Made by a program: the position numbers and the translations under genes. From Stenotrophomonas rhizophila (lineage in GTDB: Bacteria; Pseudomonadota; Gammaproteobacteria; Xanthomonadales; Xanthomonadaceae), in NCBI RefSeq assembly GCF_020857975.1, contig NZ_JACWUO010000024.1:1-42804 (forward strand): a stretch of 42,804 nucleotides of DNA, read 5' to 3'. The first letter of the stretch is position 1; every line of letters starts with the position of its first letter. Below, in pieces: positions 1 through 8,222 of this stretch. The notes under the pieces are model-generated. The model saw only the letters and a program-made list of their open reading frames with translations, did not search any database and was not told the origin of the DNA.

Positions 1-98
1 TCAGCGCATATGTCGGTCATTGCCTTTGATCTGAGGCTTTAGTACACAACTTACTCCCCGCAAATCGGTGAAGAACCTATTTTGTGGGCGGTTGGCCC

Positions 99-166
99 GT
101 AGGTCCGAGCCACGCTCGGACACCGCAATCCCGAACGGAGAGCGTCCGACCATGGGTCGGACCTAC
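99..166. repeat. Pair of inverted GTAG-type REP palindromes (SMAG-like)
   Basis: Two hairpin-forming units face each other. The first begins GTAG at 99 and pairs GTCCGAGC with GCTCGGAC; the second, 144-166, pairs GTCCGACC with GGTCGGAC and ends CTAC, the complement of GTAG. This head-to-head layout and the GTAG signature match the SMAG REP elements known from Stenotrophomonas maltophilia. It lies about 40 nt downstream of the nlpD stop codon and could stabilise or terminate the leftward mRNA. The rest of 1-206 shows no gene. Confidence 0.75.
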
Positions 167-206
167 CGCGCGGCGCCGGGGATCCGCCCGGCACCCGACC
201 CGTCCG

Positions 207-983
207 TTACTTCGGCGGCAGATACAGCAGCGGATCGACCGGCTTGCCGTTGTAGCGAATCTCGAAGTGCAGCATGTCGCGGCTGGTGCCGGTACGGCCC
301 ATTTCGGCGATCTGCTCGCCCGCCTTGACGCTCTGGCCTTCGTTGACCAGGCGCTTGCGGTTGTGGCCATAGGCCGACAGCCACTGGTCGCTGTGCTTGA
401 CGATGATCAGCTCGCCGAAGCCAACCAGGCCGGCGCCGGAATAGACCACCACGCCCGCCGCACTGGCCCGCACCGGCTGGCCGCTGGTGCCGGCGATGTC
501 CACGCCCTGCTTGGTCACGTCGGCACCGACGAACTTGCCCACCAGCGCGCCATCGGCCGGCCAGCGCCAGCTGATGCTGCTCTTGATCGCGGTGGTCGGC
601 GCCGGCGTCGGGGCCGGCGTGGCGGTGCCCGGGCGCGGCGCGGTCACCACCGTGGTCGGGGCGCGGCCGGCACCGCTGCCACCCGGATACAGGCGCAGGG
701 CCTGGCCGGGGTAGATCGTGTACGGCTCGGCCAGCCCGTTCCAGGCCGCCAGATCGCGCGGGGTGATGTTGTGGATGCGGGCCAGGGCATACAGGGTGTC
801 GCCTCGGCGCACCACGGCGGTCTGCCCGGGCTTGGCGACCGAGGCCTGCGGCGTACTGTGACTGCTGCCGCCACGGCCGGGGCCCGGCTTGACCACCGTG
901 GCGGTGCCACAGGCGCCCAGCGTGGATACCACCAGCAGCAGCGCGGTGGCACGCAACCCCTTGCTCATACGATCAGCACTCAT
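207..983 (-). CDS. nlpD: NlpD-like murein hydrolase activator lipoprotein
   Basis: A 258-residue outer-membrane lipoprotein. The N-terminus has a hydrophobic signal and a lipobox (Leu-Gly-Ala-Cys, Cys25). A LysM peptidoglycan-binding domain follows at about residues 54-100, then a Thr/Pro/Ala-rich linker, then a C-terminal M23 (LytM) domain. The LytM domain reads GVDIAG where active M23 enzymes carry a zinc-binding His, as in E. coli NlpD, so it is probably a catalytically dead activator of a cell-separation amidase rather than a hydrolase; that role is by family. Its ATG overlaps the yqaA stop (ATGA), implying translational coupling at the end of the surE-pcm-yqaA operon. In many gammaproteobacteria rpoS follows nlpD; the 206 bases left here hold only a REP pair and no sign of rpoS. 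Confidence 0.9.
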   Translation of the reverse strand: MSADRMSKGLRATALLLVVSTLGACGTATVVKPGPGRGGSSHSTPQASVAKPGQTAVVRRGDTLYALARIHNITPRDLAAWNGLAEPYTIYPGQALRLYPGGSGAGRAPTTVVTAPRPGTATPAPTPAPTTAIKSSISWRWPADGALVGKFVGADVTKQGVDIAGTSGQPVRASAAGVVVYSGAGLVGFGELIIVKHSDQWLSAYGHNRKRLVNEGQSVKAGEQIAEMGRTGTSRDMLHFEIRYNGKPVDPLLYLPPK

Positions 984-1594
984 GCGAACTTCGACCTCCA
1001 GACTAGCCAGGCCACCAGCACGACCAGCAACGCGGTCGCAATCCAGCCCAGCGGTTCAATCCAACGCCGCAGCGCCGCTTCCGCGCGCGGTCCACCAATA
1101 CGGATGACCGCGGCCAGCACGAACACGCGCTTGCCACGGCCGATCAACATGCTCAGCAGGTACTGCGGCAACGGCACGCCGACGATACCCGATGCCCACG
1201 TGAAGACCTTCATCGGGATCGGCATGAAGCCGCCCAGCACCAGGAAGGTGAACACCGCCCACGGCGATTCGGCCATCTTGGCCTGCACCACGGCGATGCC
1301 GCTTTCGATGCCGGGCAACATGCCCAGCGCGGCGAACATCGGCTTGAGGGCTTCAAAGGCGTAGTGCCCCAGCGCATAGCCGACCAGCGCACCGGCCATC
1401 GAACCGGCCAGGCTCAAGCTGGCGAACCACCAGCCGCGCTTGGGCTGGGCCACGCACATCGGCGCCAGCATCACTTCGGGCATGACCGGGAAGATGATCG
1501 CCTCGATGAAGCTCAGCACGGTGAGGTAGGTCGGCGCGCGCTCGTGCGCCGCCCATTTCATCGCCCGCTCGTACAGCGGACCAAAGATCTTCAT
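980..1594 (-). CDS. yqaA: YqaA/DedA-type inner-membrane protein
   Basis: A 204-residue polytopic membrane protein of the YqaA branch of the VTT/DedA superfamily. Hydrophobic segments are visible around residues 22-45, 55-80, 105-130 and at the C-terminus (LLVVLVAWLVWRS). The motif FPVMPEVMLAPM, with acidic residues inside the membrane, is typical of the family, whose members are linked to membrane homeostasis or lipid scrambling; the exact role of YqaA is not established. The ATG at 1594 is chosen over an upstream in-frame start because AGGAG lies just before it and the family begins about here. It sits 19 nt after pcm and overlaps nlpD by 4 nt. Confidence 0.85.
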   Translation of the reverse strand: MKIFGPLYERAMKWAAHERAPTYLTVLSFIEAIIFPVMPEVMLAPMCVAQPKRGWWFASLSLAGSMAGALVGYALGHYAFEALKPMFAALGMLPGIESGIAVVQAKMAESPWAVFTFLVLGGFMPIPMKVFTWASGIVGVPLPQYLLSMLIGRGKRVFVLAAVIRIGGPRAEAALRRWIEPLGWIATALLVVLVAWLVWRSKFA

Positions 1595-1613
1595 GACGCA
1601 ACGCTCCTGGGAA

Positions 1614-2291
1614 TCAATCCAGCATGCCAGACAGCAGCGGCACGAACGTGACCGGTGCCAGTACCTGCTGTTCAATGCTGCCGTCTTCGCGGCGGGTCAG
1701 CTGCACCAGCGACTGCGCGCCCGGGCCGCCGACCGGCGCCACCAGGCGCCCGCCCACCGCCAGCTGCTCCACCAGCGCCTCGACCAGCGCCGGGGCCGCC
1801 GCGGTCACCACGATCGCATCGAACGGGCCGTGCTCGGCCCAGCCGGCACGGCCGTCGTCGTGCTTGGTGCGGATGTTCATGCCCAGCGCGCGGAAGCGTT
1901 TGCGCGCCTGGCGCAGCAGGTCGCCGATGCGCTCGACGGTATACACCTCCAGCCCCAGCGCGCCCAGGATCGCGGCCTGGTAGCCCGAGCCGGTGCCCAC
2001 TTCCAGCACCTTCTTCGGCGCGCACTGCAGCACCGCCTCGGTCATGCGCGCCACCACCCATGGCTGGGAAATGGTCTGGCCGTGGCCGATCGGCAATGCG
2101 GTGTCCTCGTATGCGCGCGAAGCCAGCGCCTCGTCGATGAACAAATGCCGCGGCACCACCCGGATGGCGTTGAGGGTGTCTTCGTCAACGATGCCGGCTT
2201 CGCGCAGGCGTTCGACCAGGCGGTCGCGCACGCGCTGGGAGGTCATGCCGATACCGACCGCTTCGGGCTGCAGGCGCAGGCGCGGGCTCAT
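1614..2291 (-). CDS. pcm: Protein-L-isoaspartate O-methyltransferase
   Basis: A 225-residue SAM-dependent methyltransferase that methylates abnormal L-isoaspartyl residues in aged proteins, starting their repair in the cytoplasm. The SAM-binding motif I (VLEVGTGSGYQAA) lies near residues 85-97, preceded by the family block IGHGQTISQPWVVARMTE. The length is close to bacterial Pcm. The ATG at 2291 overlaps the surE stop codon (ATGA), the usual surE-pcm coupling; the open frame runs on upstream but that stretch lies inside surE and has no family similarity. Confidence 0.95.
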   Translation of the reverse strand: MSPRLRLQPEAVGIGMTSQRVRDRLVERLREAGIVDEDTLNAIRVVPRHLFIDEALASRAYEDTALPIGHGQTISQPWVVARMTEAVLQCAPKKVLEVGTGSGYQAAILGALGLEVYTVERIGDLLRQARKRFRALGMNIRTKHDDGRAGWAEHGPFDAIVVTAAAPALVEALVEQLAVGGRLVAPVGGPGAQSLVQLTRREDGSIEQQVLAPVTFVPLLSGMLD

Positions 2292-3067
2292 GCCGGGCGA
2301 TCCAGCGCGGCCGTCAGCCCGCCAACCCAGCTGGCCACCTTCTCCAGCGCCTGGTAGCGGGTGAGGTCGACCTGGATCGGGGTGATCGAGATGAATCCAT
2401 TGCGCACCGCGTGGAAATCGGTGCCCGGGCCGGAATCCTGCTCGCGCCCGGCCGGGCCGATCCAGTACACCTGGTTGCCGCGCGGATCGCGCTGGGCGAT
2501 GCAACCCTCGGCGCGGTGGCGGTTGCCCAGGCGGGTGACTTCGAAGCCGCGGATCTGGTCCCAGGGCAGGTCCGGCACGTTGACGTTGAGGATGGTGTCG
2601 GCCGGCAGCGGATCGGCCTTGAGCCGGGCCACGATCTCCACCGCCGCGCGTGCGGCGGTCTGGAAATGGTGCGCCTCGTGGTTCTGCGTCACCAGCGACA
2701 CCGCCACCGCCGGCAGGCCGAGGAAACGGCCTTCCATCGCCGCCGATACGGTGCCCGAATAGATGACGTCATCGCCCAGGTTGGCCGCGTTGTTGATGCC
2801 CGACACCACGATGTCCGGCTCGTACTCGAGCATGCCGGTCAGGGCCAGGTGCACGCAGTCGGTCGGCGTACCGGCCACCGAGCAGGTGTAGTGGTCGATG
2901 CGCTTGATGCGGATCGGCAGGTCCAGGGTCAGCGAATTGCTGGCGCCGGAGCGGTCGCGATCCGGCGCAACCACCATCACCTCATGACCGGCGTCACGCA
3001 ATACCGAGGCAAGCATCCGGATGCCCGGTGCATCGACGCCATCGTCGTTGCTGACCAGGATCCGCAT
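2288..3067 (-). CDS. surE: 5'/3'-nucleotidase SurE
   Basis: A 259-residue metal-dependent nucleoside monophosphatase, known for stationary-phase survival and for acting with Pcm. The signature MRILVSNDDGVDAPG at the N-terminus carries the metal-binding Asp pair, and SGINNAANLGDDVIYSGTV at about residues 90-110 supplies further active-site Asn and Ser residues. The start at 3067 fits the family, which begins with M-R-I-L; the longer open frame upstream is not homologous. It is the first gene of the leftward group surE-pcm-yqaA-nlpD; the opposite-strand smr gene lies 187 nt away, so promoters for both should lie in 3068-3254. Confidence 0.96.
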   Translation of the reverse strand: MRILVSNDDGVDAPGIRMLASVLRDAGHEVMVVAPDRDRSGASNSLTLDLPIRIKRIDHYTCSVAGTPTDCVHLALTGMLEYEPDIVVSGINNAANLGDDVIYSGTVSAAMEGRFLGLPAVAVSLVTQNHEAHHFQTAARAAVEIVARLKADPLPADTILNVNVPDLPWDQIRGFEVTRLGNRHRAEGCIAQRDPRGNQVYWIGPAGREQDSGPGTDFHAVRNGFISITPIQVDLTRYQALEKVASWVGGLTAALDRPA

Positions 3068-3254
3068 CTGCGATTTAACCGCTTGATTTTTCAAGACTTC
3101 GTTTCCATCACTTTCCAGCGTTGGCGGGGCCGGCCATCCCCGGTGCGGGGAACACCGACCGCGCAAGTGCGTCCGCTATTGTGCCGCAAGCGGGCAGATC
3201 GTCCTACCCCGGCCGGCGGTAGGCAGCCGCCCGCTCCCGCATTAGGCTGTATCC

Positions 3255-3794
3255 ATGTCACATCCTGAAGACGAAGACCCGGCCGCCCTGTTCCGCGCGG
3301 CGATCGGCGAGGTCAAGCGGCTGCGCAAGCCAGCCAGCGCCCCGCCGGCCACGCCGCGGCCGAAGCCGCGCGCGCGGATGGCCGAACGCGACGATGCCGA
3401 GGCGCGCGGCGAATTCGCACGGCTGCTGCGCGACAGCAGCCCGCTGGAAGCCGGCGACACCGCCAGCTACCGGCGCGACAACCTGCCGGCGCGGATGTTC
3501 CAGCGGCTCAAGCGCGGCCAGTATTCGGTGCAGGACGAGCTGGACCTGCACGGCGCCACGGTCGCCCAGGCCGAGACCCTGCTGCGCCAGTTCCTGCTGG
3601 AAGCGCACGCGCACGAGCATGGCTGCGTGCGCATCATCCACGGCAAGGGCCTGCAGTCCGATGGCGGCGCCCCGGTATTGAAGAACCTGGTGGACCGCCT
3701 GCTGCGCCAGCGCAACGATGTGCTGGCCTTCCATTCGGCACCGGCCGGGCAAGGCGGCACCGGCGCGGTGCTGGTGTTGCTGGCCAATCGCTGA
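3255..3794 (+). CDS. Smr-domain protein (SmrA/SmrB-like)
   Basis: A 179-residue protein with a charged, Ala/Pro-rich N-terminal half and a C-terminal Smr domain at about residues 90-178. The domain shows the DLHG motif (DELDLHGATVAQAE), the HGKG motif (VRIIHGKGLQS) and a C-terminal block ending GGTGAVLVLLANR. Smr domains are nucleases; E. coli SmrB cleaves mRNA at collided ribosomes, while other members act on DNA, and the sequence alone does not say which applies. It is the only rightward gene in the 0-10 kb block and ends at a strong bidirectional hairpin. Confidence 0.88.
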   Translation: MSHPEDEDPAALFRAAIGEVKRLRKPASAPPATPRPKPRARMAERDDAEARGEFARLLRDSSPLEAGDTASYRRDNLPARMFQRLKRGQYSVQDELDLHGATVAQAETLLRQFLLEAHAHEHGCVRIIHGKGLQSDGGAPVLKNLVDRLLRQRNDVLAFHSAPAGQGGTGAVLVLLANR

Positions 3795-3807
3795 GAAAAA
3801 CGCGAAA

Positions 3808-3862
3808 AAAACGGGGACGGGTGTAGTTAATTCGATGAATTAACTACACCCGTCCCCGTTTT
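3808..3862. terminator. Perfect 26-bp inverted repeat, bidirectional terminator
   Basis: Arms 3808-3833 and 3837-3862 are exact complements around a 3-nt loop (GAT). The outer part is AAAACGGGGACGGG and the inner part TGTAGTTAATTC. It lies between the convergent smr and truD stop codons and has A/T runs on both sides, so it can terminate both. The arms are far longer than the other terminators here, which suggests a repeat-family element doing this job. Confidence 0.85.
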
Positions 3863-3865
3863 GTA

Positions 3866-4909
3866 TCAGGCCTCGGGTGTTGCCTGGCTGGCGTCTTCCA
3901 CCGGGCCCAGTTCGTGCAGCACGGCGGTGGCATAGCAGCCCGGCGGCAGGGTGAAACGCAGCTCCAGCACATCGGCGGCCAGCCACTGGTGCTGCAACAT
4001 GGCCGGGCGCAGGCGCAGTGCGCGGCGCTCCTGCTTCAGGCGCGCGCCTTCCAGGCCGGCACGCAATGCCAGCGACTGTTCGTCACCGATCGCGGCCAGC
4101 TCCAGCGCGGCCGCCGCGCCGCTGCTGCGCAGTTCGCCCTCGCCCCACAACGGCCCACTGGGATGGATGTCGAAGCGTCCCAGGCGGTCGGCCAGCAGGT
4201 CGGTCCACGGCTCCGGGCCGAATACGCTGCGGCTGCCGTCGAGCATCCACACCTCCCCGTCCAGCGGGGTGTCCCAGTTGCCCTGCGCGACGCGCTCGGC
4301 CAGCACCTGGTTGAACAACGCCGAACGCGCCGCCGACAGCAGCAGCGAACGCTGGTCCGGGCGCAGCCGGCGGCCGCCGAACATCGCCAGCGCGGCCGGC
4401 ACATTGCCGCCGTCGCGGCCGAAACGCTGCTCGCCGAACCAGTTCGGCAGGCCGCGGGCGGCGATATGCGACAGCCGCTCATCGATCGCCGCCGCATCGC
4501 CCTGCACGGCGCGCAACACCAGCTTGAAACGATTGCCGGCCAGCGCGCCACGCTGCAGCTTGCGGTTGTGCCAGGTCGACTCGACCACCTCGATCTCATC
4601 GGACGCCAGCAGCGCCGGATCGGGCGCCACCCGCTTGGGCAGGTGCACGCTAAAGCGCTGGGTGGTGACCGCGTGGCGGTCCTTCATGCCCGCGTAACTG
4701 ACCGCCATGTCCGGCAGGCCGGCCCAGCGCGCCAGTTGCTTGGCCACGTGCGCGGTGTTGGCGCCGCGCTTGCGGATGGTCAGCAGCAGGTGCTCGCCCT
4801 CCCCACTCGGCTCGAACGCGGGCAGTTCGTCCACCTGGAAATCTTCCGGGGTACTGCGGATCCTGGCGGTCAGCAGCGGCGCGCCGAACGCCAGCGGCAG
4901 CGGGATCAC
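3866..4909 (-). CDS. truD: tRNA pseudouridine(13) synthase TruD
   Basis: A 347-residue enzyme that makes pseudouridine at position 13 of tRNA-Glu. The catalytic motif is GMKDRHAVTTQRFSV near residues 74-88, whose Asp is the nucleophile. The N-terminal block RIRSTPEDFQVDELPAFEPSGEGEH is split here by a normal conserved glycine-rich turn; NWFGEQRFGRDGGNV at about 156-170 is the second family motif. The ATG overlaps the ispF stop by 4 nt, matching the conserved ispD-ispF-truD order. Confidence 0.95.
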   Translation of the reverse strand: MIPLPLAFGAPLLTARIRSTPEDFQVDELPAFEPSGEGEHLLLTIRKRGANTAHVAKQLARWAGLPDMAVSYAGMKDRHAVTTQRFSVHLPKRVAPDPALLASDEIEVVESTWHNRKLQRGALAGNRFKLVLRAVQGDAAAIDERLSHIAARGLPNWFGEQRFGRDGGNVPAALAMFGGRRLRPDQRSLLLSAARSALFNQVLAERVAQGNWDTPLDGEVWMLDGSRSVFGPEPWTDLLADRLGRFDIHPSGPLWGEGELRSSGAAAALELAAIGDEQSLALRAGLEGARLKQERRALRLRPAMLQHQWLAADVLELRFTLPPGCYATAVLHELGPVEDASQATPEA

Positions 4910-5403
4910 AGCGCCACCAACAGCACCACGGCCTGGGCGGCGATGCCTTCGCCGCGGCCGGTGAAGCCAAGCGTTTCGGAGGTGGTGGCCTTGATGCTGA
5001 CCGCATCCAACGGCAGCTGCAGCAGCGCGGCGATGCGCTCGCGCATGGCCAAGGCATGCGGCCCCACCTTGGGACGTTCGCAGATCACGGTGACGTCGGT
5101 GTTGCCGACCTGCCAGCCACGCTCGCGCAGCAGACCATCACAATGGCGGACGAAATCGCTGCTGTCGGCATCCTTCCAGCGCATGTCCGACGGCGGGAAG
5201 TGCTGGCCGATGTCGCCCAGCGCCAGCGCGCCGAGCATCGCATCGCACAGGGCATGCAGGATCACATCGCCATCGCTGTGCGCGAGCACGCCGCGGCTGT
5301 GCGGCACGCGCACTCCGCCCAACATGATGTGGTCGCCCGCGCCGAAGGCATGGACGTCGTAGCCCTGTCCGATGCGGACAGGAGGAATGCGGGGCGTAGT
5401 CAT
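4906..5403 (-). CDS. ispF: 2-C-methyl-D-erythritol 2,4-cyclodiphosphate synthase
   Basis: A 165-residue MEP-pathway enzyme that converts CDP-ME-2-phosphate to MEcPP for isoprenoid synthesis. The metal-binding GYDVHAF (about residues 14-20), the HSDGDVILHALCDAMLGA block and the C-terminal KATTSETLGFTGRGEG are all present and in order. The start at 5403 gives the usual family length. The gap to ispD is 35 nt. It works directly downstream of the ispD product through IspE, which is not in this window. Confidence 0.96.
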   Translation of the reverse strand: MTTPRIPPVRIGQGYDVHAFGAGDHIMLGGVRVPHSRGVLAHSDGDVILHALCDAMLGALALGDIGQHFPPSDMRWKDADSSDFVRHCDGLLRERGWQVGNTDVTVICERPKVGPHALAMRERIAALLQLPLDAVSIKATTSETLGFTGRGEGIAAQAVVLLVAL

Positions 5404-5438
5404 GGCAAGAACCTGCAGTTGAGGGCGACGCGTGCGGA

Positions 5439-6134
5439 TCACTGTCCGCGGCGCGACAGCTCGAATTCGAAGCGGGACAGATCGGCCGGGGTGGTGACCT
5501 TGAAGTTGTCCTCGCTGCCTTCCACCAGCAACGGGCGCAATCCCTGCCGCTCCATCGCCATGGCCTCGTCGGTGACCTCCACGCCCGCCGCGGCGGCGTC
5601 CTGCAGCGCGCGCGCCAGCTGGTGGCGGCGGAACAGCTGCGGGGTCAGCGCCCGCCACAGCCGCGCCCGCGGCTCGGTCGCGTCGATGCCGCCATCGTCG
5701 CCGGCACGTTTGAGGGTGTCGCGCACCGGCGCGGCCAGGATCGCCCCGACCGGGTCGTTGCGGCCCACTTCCAGCAACCGCCCCAGGTCGGCCGCGGCCA
5801 GGTTCGGCCGCGCGGCGTCATGCACCAGCACGAAATCGTCGGCACGCACCTGCTCGGGCAGGGCCTGCAGCCCGGCCAGCACCGAATCGGCGCGGGTCGC
5901 ACCGCCGATGCAGGTCAGGATCGGTTTGTCGGCCAGCGAGCACCAGCCCGGCCAGTCGGCATCCTGCTCGGCGATCACCACCATCACCCCGGCAACCACC
6001 GGGTGCGACAGCAGGGCCTGCAGGGTGTGGGCCAGCAGCACCCGGTCGCCGGCGACCAGGTACTGTTTGGGCGTGGCTCCGCCGAAGCGGCTGCCACGGC
6101 CGGCCGCCGGCACCACCGCCCAGACGCTGCCCAT
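5439..6134 (-). CDS. ispD: 2-C-methyl-D-erythritol 4-phosphate cytidylyltransferase
   Basis: A 231-residue enzyme that joins CTP to MEP to make CDP-ME. The nucleotide-binding loop VVPAAGRGSRFGG with PKQYL follows the start, and VLVHDAARPNL and the later KVTTPADLSRFE are family signatures. The ATG at 6134 overlaps the ftsB stop region, so the two are probably translated together. The arrangement ftsB-ispD-ispF-truD is conserved across gammaproteobacteria. Confidence 0.96.
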   Translation of the reverse strand: MGSVWAVVPAAGRGSRFGGATPKQYLVAGDRVLLAHTLQALLSHPVVAGVMVVIAEQDADWPGWCSLADKPILTCIGGATRADSVLAGLQALPEQVRADDFVLVHDAARPNLAAADLGRLLEVGRNDPVGAILAAPVRDTLKRAGDDGGIDATEPRARLWRALTPQLFRRHQLARALQDAAAAGVEVTDEAMAMERQGLRPLLVEGSEDNFKVTTPADLSRFEFELSRRGQ

Positions 6135-6484
6135 CAGGGCACGTCCTGCGGCGGTGCGTCCGGATCGACCGCCGCTGCCGGTGGCCGCGCGGGCGCGACC
6201 GGGGCGTCTTCGACCACGCGGTAGAACTTCTCGCCGGGCTTGATCATGCCCAGCTCGCTGCGCGCGCGTTCTTCGATCGCCGCCTGGCCTTCCTTGAGGT
6301 CCTTGACCTCGGCCGCCAGCGCATCATTGCGCTGCTGCAGGCCGGCGTTGTCGCGCCGCTGGTTGGCGACCTGGGCTTCGAGCGTCATCACCTCTCCCGA
6401 ATTGCCCGGGCCGAACCAGAAACGGTACTGCAGCCAGACCAGCAGCATTGCCAGCACCAGCAGTACCCAGCGCCAGTTGCGCAT
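6134..6484 (-). CDS. ftsB: Cell division protein FtsB
   Basis: A 116-residue bitopic inner-membrane protein of the divisome that pairs with FtsL and FtsQ. One transmembrane helix lies at residues 5-22 (WRWVLLVLAMLLVWLQYRF), followed by a heptad-rich coiled coil at about 32-72 and the conserved ARSELGMIKPGEKFYRV. A Pro/Ala-rich tail of about 25 residues extends beyond the E. coli protein. It starts 4 nt after the eno stop. Confidence 0.93.
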   Translation of the reverse strand: MRNWRWVLLVLAMLLVWLQYRFWFGPGNSGEVMTLEAQVANQRRDNAGLQQRNDALAAEVKDLKEGQAAIEERARSELGMIKPGEKFYRVVEDAPVAPARPPAAAVDPDAPPQDVP

Positions 6485-6488
6485 CGGG

Positions 6489-7775
<1,287 letters not shown>

Positions 7776-7839
7776 AGCGGGCCGGTTACCAGTCAGAAGG
7801 GGAGAACGCGAAAGACAAGCCAAACAACATGCCGCGTGA

Positions 7840-8178
7840 TTATCCCTGCACGCCTGCCGCTTGCCAAATCGGCGCGCTGGCGCCGGGAGCAAACACCAGG
7901 GAGTGGCTGCGCGAAGCCCACATCGGCAGGAGGACCACCACGGCCAGCACGCCCAGCAGGGCCACGGCCACCACCCCGCCGGCGCGCTGGCGGCGCAGCG
8001 CGATGGCCAGCGCGCTGGAGACCAGGCAGCCCAGCAGCACCAGCGCCGACAGGGCCAGGGTGGCATACAGATAGGGCGCGGCCGCCCGCATCCCATGGTC
8101 GCCGTCGCCGGGCATGCCCATGCTGCCCATCACCACGATGACCAGCATGAACAGGCAGCCCCAGGCACCGATCGACAA
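7840..8178 (-). CDS. Small membrane protein, function unknown
   Basis: At least 112 residues with three hydrophobic segments: about residues 3-20 (AWGCLFMLVIVVMGSMG), 35-58 and 65-85. Between the first two is a short Gly/Asp/His/Met loop (GMPGDGDHGM) that could bind metal, though this is only a suggestion. No ATG fits: the visible start is TTG at 8178, but the frame is open back to a CTG that overlaps the pyrG stop codon, adding a Trp-rich stretch (SRHWRAWPWGWAALG). It lies between pyrG and eno and is probably cotranscribed. I do not recognise the family. Confidence 0.55.
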   Translation of the reverse strand: MSIGAWGCLFMLVIVVMGSMGMPGDGDHGMRAAAPYLYATLALSALVLLGCLVSSALAIALRRQRAGGVVAVALLGVLAVVVLLPMWASRSHSLVFAPGASAPIWQAAGVQG

Positions 8179-8222
8179 GCCGAGCGCGGCCCAGCCCCAG
8201 GGCCAGGCGCGCCAGTGCCGGC

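Noticed and set aside
3195..3235. CCTACC ... GGTAGG palindrome upstream of smr
   Set aside because: Short and imperfect; could be a REP relic but cannot be supported.
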